Part shown: positions 1-10,264 of the stretch, piece by piece
How the letters are laid out: every line of letters begins with the position of its first letter
Numbering within the stretch: the stretch's first letter is position 1
Assembly: GCA_014281115.1 (NCBI GenBank)
Contig: JACONQ010000004.1
Coordinates: 744,001-808,000, forward strand
Direction of reading: 5' to 3'
Length of the DNA: 64,000 nucleotides
Source: Laburnicola sp. R22_1
Lineage: Eukaryota > Ascomycota > Dothideomycetes > Pleosporales > Didymosphaeriaceae
Position numbers and translations under genes: made by a program
Notes under the pieces: generated by a model
Told to the model about the DNA's origin: nothing
Databases searched by the model: none
What the model saw: the letters and a program-made list of their open reading frames with translations, nothing else

Positions 1-1
1 C

Positions 2-364
2 CAGGTGATCATGGACGGCGTGGACTACTATTTCAACCATTTCAAGTCGAGCCAGGCGACGACGCGGAACATCGGCGCGCACATGTTGATGTTGCCCCTC
101 TCGATGCTCCTTTCCATATCGACGGCGTCGCGCGATGTGTATGCGTGGATAGCGCGCACGGCCAATGCGCTCGCCGAAGTTTTTGGTATGAGGCAGGCAA
201 AGTTGGTGGCGGATTTTTTGAAGTCCACGGCGCGGAATCCTATAAGTACGTTTGCGTCGCATTCGGCTCCTTCGGTTTCTTATACGGGGAGTCCGGATAG
301 GGTGGCGCAGACGGCGGAGGCTGGCGTCGTGGACGACTCGGGACCTGCTGATGGCTCGGGATGA
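2..364 (+). CDS. C-terminus of an unrecognised protein (5' end outside window)
   Basis: An open frame enters from the left edge (first full codon at 2) and ends at TGA 362-364, giving about 120 residues. It starts with an aromatic segment (DGVDYYFNHF), followed by a stretch rich in Leu, Met and Ser (HMLMLPLSMLLSIS) that could be a membrane or buried helix, then a helix-like segment ending in DFLKSTARNP. The last 45 residues are low-complexity Ser/Ala/Gly/Asp and look disordered. I do not recognise the family. Codon use and GC content match the neighbouring host genes. The reading direction is supported only by the open frame and the protein-like composition of its first two thirds. Confidence 0.5.
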   Translation, partial: QVIMDGVDYYFNHFKSSQATTRNIGAHMLMLPLSMLLSISTASRDVYAWIARTANALAEVFGMRQAKLVADFLKSTARNPISTFASHSAPSVSYTGSPDRVAQTAEAGVVDDSGPADGSG

Positions 365-1254
365 GAGTGGTGGGATGTGTTGGGCATTTGAGCGGTTTTT
401 TGAGGAGGAATCTGCTTGTTATAGCAGTTTTTTGGTCGTTGTTATACGTTGATTGGAAATTTTGACAAGGACTCGATATGTTTTGTGTGGCCTGGCTGGT
501 CTGCATCGTGCTTATTACAGACTTCCGCATCACTCCGTGCACCAGAAAACTTGTAGTACTTCAAATGCCTCCATTGCATGTACAAAACATCGACAATTCC
601 AGTACCACTCAGCACTTCCCCTCTATACCCAAGCCTTCTCCCCCAGACACAGACTGCCACCACCCCAAGACCTTCCGCATTTTCACCACTCGCCTCTCCC
701 CCTCCAACACCTTCTGTTCCTAGATCTCCGACTCGAAGAAATCTACATGCATATCCAGCATCCATCTCCCCTCTTCGTTTATCAATTACTCCCCTTCTGC
801 ACGATAGAGAAGGGTGGAAGTCTTGCAACAGAAAGCAAGCTTTTATACGAACCACCCCAGTACTAGACAATCAAAACTACGTCACTATAAAGCATGGCTC
901 ACAACATCCCATGCAGCTTACTGCTAGAATCGAAGTCTACCATAGCGAGATTAAAGCCTCATGACCGCGCAAGCCAACGCGACACCCCACTCAATACACC
1001 GCAAGCCTCCTCGCCTACAAAGCACCGTCACCTCCTAAGACAAAAAACACCCACCATCCACCACGAGCGCACCTTCCCAAGAAGTCTGTGTCTTCAGCAT
1101 AGAACTCAGTGAGCAAAGTATCGTCCCTGCCATGGAAGCCAAAGTAAGCACTTTGGAGAACGTAGCCAAGCCACCGAACCGGCAAGAAACTCAAAAAACA
1201 AGGAAGAAGCTGTCCGCCCAATGACAAAAAACGCCAGATACTATGTCCGAGCTC
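365..1254. other. Intergenic, no gene seen
   Basis: Contains pyrimidine-rich and C-rich stretches and several overlapping short open frames on both strands, all of low-complexity composition (Pro/Thr/Ser or Gly/Val). None resembles a known family. Probably the 3' region of the left-edge gene and of the broken gene that follows. Confidence 0.5.
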
Positions 1255-2244
1255 TCAGAGATAGGCTAAAATTCTCACTATCGAGATTTTCAGCCCAGTC
1301 GTCAAAGTTTGCTCCTCTCGTGCCATCTCCTTTCTCTCCCTTCTCGCCGTTTTAGCAAACACGAGCCTACTCTGTACTAACTCCTTCAACCTCTGCAGCG
1401 CACTCAGATCCGTTCCCTCTGTTTCTTTCCCAAGTATTCTAGCCGCTAGGCTAAGAAGAATGACAAGGGTATATGCAGCGTCGTTGCCGCAATGATGTAG
1501 ATTTATTGGCTGAAAACCCATAAGCAAACATAGCTCTTTTAATGAGATGTTCCTTGAGTATAGGTCCCGCGCAATCTTCTGCGTGTCCATAAAGGCTAGC
1601 ACGGGCGCAACTTCAGCAATCCTGAAGCCTGCCTTGTGAAAGCGAGGACATATCTGAAGGGACAGAGTGTCCCACTACGACGATTGGGCGTACACCTGCT
1701 GTTGCTTCGCTCGGCGACGGAGGATTCCCAGCAGACGGTGGATTTTCCAGCAGGAGGTTGAAAAGGTTGAAATTTCTGCGACTGGCAGCACGATGCTACC
1801 TCTTCCCTCTCGCAGTAAGAAAAATATATGCCTCAACAGGGGTATCCTATTACTCCGTGAAACTTTCTGCGCTCCACCATGGAAAAGCGCCCGCTTTTGC
1901 GCTAAGCGTGCTCCTTTAGGGCCGGAATTGAAGATGTAGTTGCGTGTCCAGAGGAGGACATGGGTATGCTCCTCGAGTGCCCGCCGTCCTGCGAAGCATC
2001 TGCTGTCCAAAGTAGATATACCAATTGCGCCAAAGCCTTTTTTGTTTCCAGGTGCGACGTCAAAAGAGACAAATATGGGTTTAGTGTCCTCGCTATCGAA
2101 TATGCGCTGGAAGAGGCTGCGTACTGCTTCGACTGTATCTAGTTGTTCGGACATGGCGCTTGATAGGGGATTGCGGTGGCTTGCAGTAAGTCTCGGGAGC
2201 GCGGTGTCTCGTAGCGAATCGAGAAGCACAGTGTTTTGCAGCAA
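1255..2244 (-). pseudogene. Gfd2/YDR514C-like RNase H-fold (3'-5' exonuclease-type) gene, frame-broken
   Basis: Two minus-strand segments in the same frame, 2244-1675 and 1674-1255, are separated by a TAG at 1677-1675. The first has the family's opening strand (PIFVSFDVAPGN, then GAIGISTLDSR), and the second its closing part (VLAFMDTQKIARDL, then NLHHCGNDAAYTL). The expected middle motif (RPIVVVGHS..SDM) is present at about 1695-1655 but in another frame. Two compensating frame changes are therefore needed, and no GT..AG intron of plausible size repairs both. In the family this fold carries acidic catalytic residues. The Asp of the final GNDA motif is visible, while the first motif has D in FVSFD. 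The gene is most likely a decayed member of a large fungal family; a sequencing indel pair or a badly predicted short intron are the alternatives. Confidence 0.6.
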
Positions 2245-2740
2245 GTTGAAAGCGTGGAGTCTCGGAGGTAGGTAGAATCACAGTAGCTTGTAACAAGTCG
2301 AGGGAGAGCAGGATCTTGTAGATATTTGAAAAAGCGTGGTAGTGGGTAGATGCGTATTTAAAGTGATGAGGTGTCAATATTTATGTAGTGTCAAGATGGA
2401 GGTTTAGTTGTACTCGAACCATGGTTCAACATCAAATGTGACTTACCTATTGCTTAAATTTTAGTTTACGCCCTGTTACGGGTCTTCGCACCTCTACAAA
2501 ACAAAGGTAGCTTCACCTGCTAGTGAGGAGACCGTTTAGGGCGGGGCCGATTTATTTTCGGGTAATATCTGAGTAACAATCAGCCGAACCAAAGTTCAAT
2601 CAACTAGGTGACTGTATGCCACAAGGTACACCAAAAAAGTTTACCTATGTCAGGATTTGCACTCGCTGCACCCCTAATTATAGATTTTACTACAGCCAGC
2701 TGACGTGCCTCTTGGCGGGATAGCCTTGGGGAAATACATA
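2245..2740. other. Intergenic, no gene seen
   Basis: No supported gene. It holds a 12-bp perfect palindrome (GAACCATGGTTC, 2416-2427) and a 26-bp stretch near 2506-2532 (gcttcacc..gtgaggagaccg) that recurs in diverged form near 22108-22134. Confidence 0.4.
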
Positions 2741-2892
2741 ACATACATATTTCGCAATTTTTGTGATCAACCTTTTTACGCTCTTTTTGGTTACTAAGCA
2801 GGAGGCTCTGCTTTTTTTGTGATATCATTTGAGATGAAATCCTTTGTCGTCCTACCCTAGGTAGGAAAATTTAACACCACACATACATATTT
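2741..2892. mobile_element. SINE-like element, copy 1, with 12-bp target duplication
   Basis: The body, 2753-2880 (128 bp), is flanked by identical ACATACATATTT at 2741-2752 and 2881-2892. It matches copies at 32287, 37539 and others. It starts with a T-rich run and TGTGAT, has a conserved core (ACTAAGCAGGAGGCTCTGC, then CCTTTGTCGT.CTACCC) and ends in AATTTAAC.CCACA. The long target duplication suggests target-primed reverse transcription rather than a cut-and-paste MITE. The right duplication overlaps the last two bases of the Sen2 stop codon. This copy has little RIP damage compared with those in the AT-rich half. Confidence 0.75.
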
Positions 2893-4243
2893 AATCCCTG
2901 TTCCGGTTTGGGGACCACCTCCTCCACACGAACTCTCTGACACGGTACCTCTTCAATGCGTCCCTCACATCCAATTCCGTACTTCCCGTCTCATCATCCC
3001 ACGGCGGCGGTACTTCCACATAAACCAGCATCAGCGTCTTCTGAACCTGGGTCTGCACCCGATTGAGCCGATGCAGCCACCACCAGTCTTTCTGTTCCTT
3101 CTTCTTGCATGCCACTGCGCGTTCAGATGTAGCTGACCAGTACGGGTCTGAATATGAGGGAACGATCATGATGGCAAATTCGGCGTGGGTAAAGGCTGGG
3201 CCGCGCAGATAGAGAAGATAGTCGCATGCAAATTTTATTCCAGGGCGGACAACCCAGCCAAGGGAGCGGAAGTGGTGGAAGACGACATATTTCAGTACGA
3301 AGCTGTTGTCGGGTTCGACCGAACGTGGTGTGAGGGTGTTGCGAAGCCCTTGAGAGGTAACATCATTCCCGTCCGACAGAAAATCAGAGTGCGCACATAG
3401 AAGACGAAGCAACTCCGATGAACTCACTCGCGTATCGCAGTGATAGATGTCCAGTATTCCGAGCACATAGCTGAGGAAAAAGGCTTCTTCAAACGTAAGC
3501 TGGAGATGCTCCTGATCCTTGATCTCCGCATCGAAAGAGGTCACTTCCTTCGCCAACGTCTTTTCGACTTCATCTGTGACTGAGCCCTCGTTGACTGTGG
3601 TTCCATCGCCCAGAGGAACGCCAGTGTCGGAAGGATATAGCGTTCCTAGGGGCGATTCACTTACAGTACCGTTCTCGACGAGTTGGTCTAGGTTAGTGTC
3701 GGCATCAAGCTTTCCCTCTTCTCGTAGTTGCTGCTCGATAGCTTCTCTCTGCGCCTTGGCTCGTTCCAGCTTGAACTGTCGGCGCTCTTCCCGCCTTTTG
3801 CGCGTGATTTCCTCGCTCGTTGTGATCGCATCGATACCGCGTTTCCGCTTCTCCTGGGTTAACCATTGCGGCTCACTTCGACTAAGAGATCCTGAGCCCC
3901 AGAAGCCCTGCTCCCACAAAGCGCGGATGGCTTTTGGGTCGGTCACGTGTACTGATTGTGTTTCGATTGAGAAGTATGCCTTGTGCGTAACAGTGTGTGA
4001 TTTTGGGGGCCATATGGACCCAGAGAGCAAAGCAATGGCAATCCGCACAATCGAGATTGGATTGTGAGGAATGAAGGCCGGAAGGGGATAGATTTCAAGT
4101 GGGAGAGGCTTCGCATGGATTGCGTTGTAATTTGGCCTGGGCCTTCGGGGTGTTGAATTGGAAGCACCATCCTGTGAGACTGTTCCCGGTCCATTTGACG
4201 TTGGCTGCGCGATTTGCGCTTGATCTCGAAGGGCCGCAGTCAT
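2891..4243 (-). CDS. sen2: tRNA-splicing endonuclease subunit Sen2 (catalytic)
   Basis: A single-exon 450-residue protein. The C-terminal half matches the tRNA-intron endonuclease fold. A leading segment (LTFEEAFFLSYVLG) precedes the catalytic domain, which carries KYVVFHHFRSLGWVVRPGIKF and the catalytic triad Tyr345 (YLRGPAFTH), His353 and Lys402 (VQKTLMLVYVE), in the order and near the spacing of the Sen2 family. A charged coiled stretch (about residues 130-180, rich in Arg/Lys/Glu) separates the N-terminal region from the catalytic domain. In the family, Sen2 cleaves the 5' splice site of intron-containing pre-tRNAs within the Sen2-Sen34-Sen54-Sen15 complex. The start is the first ATG of the frame (4243). 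The TAA stop lies at the edge of a SINE-like insertion, so the native 3' UTR has been displaced. Confidence 0.93.
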   Translation of the reverse strand: MTAALRDQAQIAQPTSNGPGTVSQDGASNSTPRRPRPNYNAIHAKPLPLEIYPLPAFIPHNPISIVRIAIALLSGSIWPPKSHTVTHKAYFSIETQSVHVTDPKAIRALWEQGFWGSGSLSRSEPQWLTQEKRKRGIDAITTSEEITRKRREERRQFKLERAKAQREAIEQQLREEGKLDADTNLDQLVENGTVSESPLGTLYPSDTGVPLGDGTTVNEGSVTDEVEKTLAKEVTSFDAEIKDQEHLQLTFEEAFFLSYVLGILDIYHCDTRVSSSELLRLLCAHSDFLSDGNDVTSQGLRNTLTPRSVEPDNSFVLKYVVFHHFRSLGWVVRPGIKFACDYLLYLRGPAFTHAEFAIMIVPSYSDPYWSATSERAVACKKKEQKDWWWLHRLNRVQTQVQKTLMLVYVEVPPPWDDETGSTELDVRDALKRYRVREFVWRRWSPNRNRD

Positions 4244-4963
4244 GGCGCCGTTATCTTGAGCCTGTCGGAGCTGTCGGGGCTGTCGGAGTCAGCGACAAAC
4301 ACCCTTTGAAACTGCAAAGCGCGAATGGTATACTCGGTTTCAGATACCGTTGTAGTCTATTAGTCGAGACAGCATAGAGCACAGCGACTCAGCCAAATGA
4401 ATGCCTGGGACTGCGTCTGATATGAAAAATGATATTCAATCATGCGAGAAGCTGGATAGGACGAGGGCATACATACTGGGCTATCGTTTACATCACCTAG
4501 ATTTCTCGGTAAGGTTGGGTTATACCGAGAGTGCGACGGTTGTGGTGATAGAGTCACTCATCAGCAGCTTAACGAAAAATACCTAGCGGCATGCCAAGCC
4601 TTTAGCGTGCTGGTTGGCTGTTGGGCGTTTGATACACAGGCAGTCCTAGACTACCTCCATTCACTTACGGCAGTGATGGATTCTGCCTTCACAGGAGCCT
4701 GTGAACTTCCGTGGTACGCTGAGCGCCTACACGACTTCGCTTGATCACTGAGGCCCTAGGTGAATGACGTAATCCTGTTCCCAGGAAAAGAGCAGTGGAG
4801 CTTCAGACGCAATGTTGCACCACTATCGAGCGAGCGACCTCCATCGAAAAACAAAAGCTTGAGGCGAGGGTACCAGGCTGCGATTGCGATTGTCCTGCTC
4901 AACAGACTACTTCACCATCGTAAGCTGCTGAAATTCGGCTACTCACAGTATAGTGCACTAGAC
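4244..4963. other. Divergent promoter region between sen2 and the scramblase gene
   Basis: The region between two divergently transcribed genes. The frame of the scramblase gene stays open back to 4760, but those 68 codons lack conserved content, and a GTAAGC..CTCACAG pair at about 4920-4950 could be a 5' UTR intron. The short direct repeat of gctgtcgg at 4266-4290 lies close to the sen2 start. No RNA gene seen. Confidence 0.5.
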
Positions 4964-6706
4964 ATGTTCTCTGGAGCGCGGTGGTCCTTGAGGCTACCGC
5001 GACATTATGTGCGAACTCTAGCTACCCGCAACACTCCGCCACCAGGACCACGCGGTTCTCTCCGACGCGCGCCTTCGCAAAGAAGCCCGGTTGTTCGCCC
5101 TGCGGCTTCTTCCAGACAGCGCGCCCAGCAGCCCTCATCGAGCCAGCAACCAAGCGAATCATCGATCGAGCCACTGAGCGAACCCTCTACGCCGCCGCCG
5201 AACACCCCCTCCAAGGTCGAAGCCGTGTCCACTGCCCTTGCCCAGACCCCCGACGCGCAGAACCCCCTCATAACGCCTGTTCATATCCCCGAAGACCCCC
5301 ATGGCGTCATCAAAGAGACGCATCCCGCCATGCGCATCCTTGAGAACTCGGCTATTGTGGTGCAGCGGCAGCTGGAGATGATGAATGTGCTGATGGGCTT
5401 TGAGCAAGCGAATCGCTATGTAATCATGGACCCGCACGGGAACCACGTGGGATATTTGGCTGAGCTGGATCACGGTGTTGGAAGAGCGGTGGCGCGGCAG
5501 ATGTTTCGGACGCATCGGAGCTTCACAACCCATGTGTTTGACAAGGAAGAACGGGAGGTGCTGAGGTTCCACCGGCCGTTTAGTTGGATCAGTTCCACTA
5601 TCCGTGTGTACGATGCCTTGGCAAACGACCCAGGTGCGTATACCTCGTCTCTCGCGTTGCAGGGTACGAGTCCTGGAAGCGTGGTAAACCAGACCAGTGC
5701 GAGTATCTCGAGCTTACCGCTATCTGAGATGAGGATCATCGGCTCAGCAGAGCAGGAATGGGCACCTCTGCGGCGGAAGTACAACCTGTTTCTCGCTCGT
5801 CAATCGGAAGGCGCGGCCGTTACACCTAACAACCCCAAGCTCGCACATGGCGACCTACCGCTGTCAAGTTCGAAAGCGCTCCAAGTCGCGGAAGGGGACA
5901 ACCGAGAAATCGACATGGTTCGGTTTGCACACGTCGATGAACCATTCCTTTCTTGGGACTTCAATTTGATGTCAGAGGAGAAGCAATTGATGGGCTCTGT
6001 GAATCGCAACTTTTTTGGTTTCGCGCGCGAGCTATTCACAGACACTGGCGTGTATGCGCTCAGGATGGATGCCGCAGGCCTCGATGCAGAAACGAAAGTT
6101 GCTCCTGGTACAGTACAACAGCAAAAATCCTTGTCCGAGGGTTACCCAGGCATGACACTCGATCAGCGCGCTGTCATGCTTGCGACTGCGGTGAGCGTCG
6201 ACTTCGACTATTTTAGTCGGCATAGTGGACACGGGGGACTCTGGCCGATGTGGATACCCTGGTTTGGCGGAGAGGCCGCTGGAGGAGCTGCTGCTGGCGA
6301 GGCTGCCGGTGCAGGAGCTATCGGCGCTGCGGGCGAGACGGGCATCGCGAGTGAAGTCGGTGCTGCTACGCGTGGTGTTGGCTCGGCTGAAGGTTGGGCA
6401 GCTGGTGCCGGTACCATGGCCGGCTACGAAGCTATGCAGAGATCCAGGGGGCAGCCAGAGAGCCCGCAGGCAGATGAAAATCTTCAGTCAGGAGAGCAGT
6501 CACCATACTCCCCTGAGCAGCAGGCTGGACAAGAGGGTGAGGGCGTCTGGGGTCAAGGCCAAGATCCGTACGCCAATGATGGCAATAATGATCCCTGGGG
6601 AGGTGGTGGAGGAGGCACTATTGGGGGATCTCGAGCAGGTGGTAGTGGTGGAGGAGGTGATGGCGGAGGCGGAGATGACTTTGACTGGGGGGATTGGGGC
6701 TTGTAG
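4964..6706 (+). CDS. AIM25: Mitochondrial phospholipid scramblase-family protein (Aim25-like)
   Basis: 580 residues from the ATG at 4964. I chose this start over the upstream in-frame ATG at 4760 because the new N-terminus (MFSGARWSLRLPRHYVRTLA) is Arg-rich and lacks acidic residues, as expected of a mitochondrial presequence. Residues 30-95 are Pro/Ser/Gln-rich. The scramblase fold runs from about residue 100 (PLITPVHIPEDPHG) through ILENSAIVVQRQLEMMNVL, a VGYLAE strand, the EEREVLRFHRPFSW segment and a final MLATAVSVDFDYFS strand near residue 415. The protein then has an unusual tail of about 160 residues: first Ala/Gly-rich (GGAAAGEAAGAGAIGAAG), then acidic Gln/Pro-rich, then Gly-rich, ending DDFDWGDWGL. 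The family is a 12-stranded barrel linked to lipid movement; the yeast member is mitochondrial. The Gly-rich tail has no assigned role. Confidence 0.85.
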   Translation: MFSGARWSLRLPRHYVRTLATRNTPPPGPRGSLRRAPSQRSPVVRPAASSRQRAQQPSSSQQPSESSIEPLSEPSTPPPNTPSKVEAVSTALAQTPDAQNPLITPVHIPEDPHGVIKETHPAMRILENSAIVVQRQLEMMNVLMGFEQANRYVIMDPHGNHVGYLAELDHGVGRAVARQMFRTHRSFTTHVFDKEEREVLRFHRPFSWISSTIRVYDALANDPGAYTSSLALQGTSPGSVVNQTSASISSLPLSEMRIIGSAEQEWAPLRRKYNLFLARQSEGAAVTPNNPKLAHGDLPLSSSKALQVAEGDNREIDMVRFAHVDEPFLSWDFNLMSEEKQLMGSVNRNFFGFARELFTDTGVYALRMDAAGLDAETKVAPGTVQQQKSLSEGYPGMTLDQRAVMLATAVSVDFDYFSRHSGHGGLWPMWIPWFGGEAAGGAAAGEAAGAGAIGAAGETGIASEVGAATRGVGSAEGWAAGAGTMAGYEAMQRSRGQPESPQADENLQSGEQSPYSPEQQAGQEGEGVWGQGQDPYANDGNNDPWGGGGGGTIGGSRAGGSGGGGDGGGGDDFDWGDWGL

Positions 6707-7210
6707 GATATTTCGACATGCAGTATAGTGGTAGACATGAGTTAGGTAACGCTCGACCCTACTTCTTCACCCTTTATCACTTGTTTTCTCCCCCTACGGG
6801 GATAAAGCAATCCAAGTATCCGAACTTCTCTGCGGCGCCCACGGCTGCTGGCGCCATCTGAGCAGAAGGGATTCTATTCTTCGGTAGCTGTGCTAAACTA
6901 TGCCGAGCACAGCTTACGGATGTTCGTGTGACACATATATACCGCTGATTGGAGCCACATAAGATGTACGCGACCTGATCCTCAGCCGCAGCTAACCGCG
7001 TCCATCACGCGCAGCTGCAACCGCCGTCCATACCCAGCACCTACCTTTGCCGACATGTAAAAGCGTTGTGCTTTCCCTTTGCAATGCTTTTACCTCATCA
7101 CTCTCGCCCCGCCCACCTTAGGTACCTCGGCGGCTCTGCCCAAGCTTCACACATAATTCCTCCCTGACTAGCGGCAAAGCGATTGGTGACAACATCACAT
7201 CCAGAACACA
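6707..7210. other. Intergenic, 3' end of scramblase gene and promoter of sulfite oxidase
   Basis: About 500 bp between two genes on the same strand. No conserved open frame, tRNA or repeat seen. A CAACATCACATCC stretch lies just before the sulfite oxidase ATG. Confidence 0.5.
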
Positions 7211-8451
7211 ATGGTGCAGGTACGTCTATGCATTCGACTAAAGCAGTAGCATGTTTAGGTACAGGATATGACTGACGTCATAGCCAGCTCGAATACTCGG
7301 TCGAAGCACCGCTGAACCGGGAGCCAGACGCAGATAAATTAGTCTCAAGGTACTCTATCCCTACAAACTCTCTTTCTGCAATTGATTCTTAACCATGAAG
7401 CTTCATCACCGAAGAAGGCCAGGGATACGACCGCAACCACGGCCCAATCCCCCACCTGGACGCATCCACCCACCGGATATCCATCTTCGGCCTCGTCCAA
7501 AAAGAACTCTCGCTCTCCATCGAAGACCTAAAGAGCCTGCCCCAGCATAAAATCATCTGCGCCCTACAATGCGCCGGAAACCGTCGCCACACGATGCGCA
7601 CAAAGCTCAAAGAGGTAAACGGCATCGACTGGTTCGACGGCGCAGTCATGAACTGCGCCTGGACAGGGCCCCTCCTCTGCGACGTACTCTCCCGCGCAGG
7701 CATCACGCTGGAACAGGAAAAGTGGAAAGACGCTCATGTAGCGTTCGCGTGTTTCCAGACGCCAACGCAGGAGGACGAATGGTACGGCGCCAGCGTGCCC
7801 CTTCCACGCGTCATGGATCCGTCTTGCAGCATCATCCTAGCGCTCCAGATGAATGGTAAACCGCTGAGTGCGAACCACGGTGCGCCCGTGAGGGTAGTCA
7901 CGCCGGGGATTGCGGGCGCGCGAAGCGTCAAGTGGCTTGATCGTGTGACGGTGCAGATGGTCGAGTCGAATAATTACTATCAGCGCCATGATTATAAGAT
8001 CTTGCCTCCGGAGGCGGCGACGGTGGAGGAAGCGGAGAAATATTGGGATCGCGTCGCCGCGCTGCAGGATATGCCTATTAATAGTGTTATTGCTGTTCCT
8101 TCGCCCGACACTACCGTTCAGCTCGACGAGCATGGCATGATGGAGGTTAAGGGGTATGCGCTGCCGTCTGGCGCTGATGGGCCGGTTGTGAAAGTGGAGG
8201 TTAGCACCGATGGGGGCGCGACGTGGCAGGATGCGGAGTTGTTGGAGGGAGAGGGAGAGGAGGGGGCGGAGTTGAAGTGGGCGTGGTGTCTGTGGAGGGC
8301 GAGAGTGAGGATTGCAAAGGGGAAGGGGGGAAGTGTGCTCAGCCGGGCAGTGGATAAGTGTGGGAATACGCAGGAGGCTTGCCCGGAGTGGAATTTGAGG
8401 GGTGTGGCATATAATGGATATGGAGAGGTTACGGGGCTGGAAATTGTTTAA
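7211..8451 (+). CDS. Sulfite oxidase (molybdopterin type, no heme domain)
   Basis: Three exons: 7211-7219, 7288-7349 and 7401-8451. Introns of 68 and 51 bp have GTACGT..CAG and GTACTC..AAG ends, giving 373 residues. The protein starts MVQLEYSVEAPLNREP, and FITEEGQGYDRNHGPIPHLD leads into the oxidoreductase molybdopterin domain. The molybdenum-ligating cysteine is Cys81 in CALQCAGNRR. The domain continues through VNGIDWFDGAVMNCAWTGPLLCDVL and the PLPRVMDPS and ANHGAPVRVVTPGIAGARSVKWL segments. The C-terminal 120 residues form the Ig-like dimer domain (VEVSTDGGATWQDAEL). There is no N-terminal cytochrome b5 domain, so it resembles plant peroxisomal sulfite oxidase. The C-terminus (LEIV) is not a clear peroxisomal signal. 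In the family it oxidises sulfite to sulfate. The first exon is only three codons long; it is supported by the exact frame and clean splice sites. Confidence 0.9.
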
Positions 8452-8802
8452 GGATGGTGATGGCGGCCACGGGAGGCTAGCGATTGGGTTATTCTGTCTG
8501 GGTATTTCAGCGGTACATTGCAGGCGAATATGGCTCTGCTTCTTCTATGTCTCACACTGTCGAACAAGCCTTTTTCCTGATGACGGGAATATGAATCTTC
8601 TTAGTTAAAGTTCCACACCTTAGAAGAACCCGTAGAATACGAGCGTACCGTACGTAGCTCTTAAAATCCCTATCCGGAAAAAGCCTCAATTGGCAGGTAT
8701 TCGCTCAAAGCGCCTCCATACGTCCATGCTCATACCGTATGCACCGTAAACGCCATGTAAATGCAATGAACCATACCCTCCCTCTTCATACCCATCATCC
8801 AC
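8452..8802. other. Convergent intergenic region
   Basis: Holds the 3' ends of sulfite oxidase (plus) and ubc7 (minus). No gene or repeat seen. Confidence 0.5.
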
Positions 8803-9404
8803 CTACAACCCCAAACTCTTCCTCACATTATCCCTCACAATCCTCTCATAATCAGCCCGCTTCTCCCTCCACATCCTCGCCGCATCCACATTCGCCGGGC
8901 TCTCATCATTCGGCTCCGCCAGCATACTCATCACACTAATCAATATCTTCTCGACGCTCTGGATAGGCGACCAGCGCTCGGAGGCTTGTTCGTAATGATT
9001 CGGGTCATCGCCGGGTGGATGCAGGATACTGATGCAGACTTCGCCGTTGGGGTATACTACTTTCTATCAGCACATTTTCGACGCATATCTTTCCACCATT
9101 CGCTGCTTTCAAGTCCCCGCCCCAACGCGTCTTTCGTCTCTGCAACGGCTGCGCACGTACCGTTCGGATGCCACATGTCCACGGTGAACTTCATCTTTGG
9201 CGGCGCAAGCGGGTAGTCTTTTGGAAACTTGAGCTCGGCGGGGAACACGCCGCCTTCAAAGGGCGTGCCTTCGGGGCCTTGGATCAGCGCTTCCCAGAGG
9301 AACATGTCGTCTTCGGTTATCGGGCCGGCGGTTATGCCCTCGGGAGGGTCCGAGGAGAGGCCTTTGTATTCTTTGAAGAGACGCTTGGATGCGGAGGAAG
9401 CCAT
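8803..9404 (-). CDS. ubc7: Ubiquitin-conjugating enzyme E2, Ubc7/UBE2G2 type
   Basis: Two exons, 9404-9161 and 9056-8803, with a 104-bp intron (GTACGT..TAG), give 165 residues, the length of yeast Ubc7. The start ATG (9404) gives [21 protein letters not shown], the usual E2 N-terminal helix. The catalytic cysteine is Cys89 in [20 protein letters not shown]; the acidic loop [16 protein letters not shown] just after it is the hallmark insertion of the Ubc7/UBE2G2 and Cdc34 class. An HPN motif is at residues 79-81 (WHPN). In the family this enzyme works with membrane E3 ligases in ER-associated degradation. Glucosidase II, another ER quality-control gene, lies 9 kb away, but nothing suggests a functional cluster. 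The upstream open frame that continues to 9710 is Pro/Thr-rich and not conserved. Confidence 0.95.
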
Positions 9405-10264
9405 TGTGGGCGTTGGTGTCGGGGTTGGGGTTGTGGTGGAGGGTAGATACGAGGTGCGCGTAGGTGGGGTCGGATTGGGGGTTTGGTAGGAGGATTTCAA
9501 TTTGTAGAGGGTGTGTGCATTTGCGCGTGGTGGGTTTGCGGAATGTTTGTAGCGGATTGCGTTGCGTGAAGAATACGTGTTGTGTACAGGAAGGACGGTG
9601 ACAAGTTGAAAGGTGAAGGTCAGATGGTGGGGGCTCGAAGGAAGCCGGCAGCGACGGCCCGCAGGCGGGCCCCGCCTGTTCACATGACACAACATAACCC
9701 GCACATTCACTGTGTGTAAACAACGTCCTCATTCATTGTTGTATTGGCTATATCGCTCATAATCTCGTGTCCCGGGGCCTTCTTTATGATCAATTAGAAA
9801 CTATGCCAAATTGAAAGGTGAAAACATAGGTTTTAAGCCTGACCGTCAACACCCCAAAAAGTGAAACCAAGTGCAGCGCTCACAGCTGTGCTACCCGTAT
9901 CCGCATATTAGTCTTCCATGCGCTAGTAACATCGATACGAAAAATCACAAGCGAGCCAAAGAATTCATGCCGCCATCGTGTGGTGGGTCCACGTCAAACG
10001 TGGCGTCGCGTTGCCATGTTTCAACGAGCCTATTCACCTTCATAACGCATCATTATTCGGCTCAAAAGCCGGGAACTTCCTGTGTTGAGACTCATCTTTC
10101 GCCCACCACCTGGGCACGATCAATACCGCGTTGACGAAGCAGGGCTGTACTGCAACAGGACCAAAGTTTGAGTACTTGCGGTCTTTGCATTGCTCCTCCT
10201 GGGATAACACACGAGACTCAGATATCTGCCATATTGCTGTATCAGTTCTTTCCTTCAACTCACC
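9405..10264. other. Divergent promoter region between ubc7 and kinase-like gene
   Basis: About 860 bp. The ubc7-proximal part is G/T-rich on the plus strand (ggtgtcggggttggggttgtgg, 9414-9435). Open frames here are low-complexity shadows. No RNA gene or repeat seen. Confidence 0.45.

Noticed and set aside
442..870. 142-codon open frame on the minus strand in the first intergenic region
   Set aside because: Low-complexity Gly/Val composition, overlaps other frames of equal length, no domain.
2741..2892. SINE-like copies interpreted as MITEs
   Set aside because: Ends are not inverted repeats of each other and target duplications are 11-12 bp, unlike the 2-9 bp of cut-and-paste elements.
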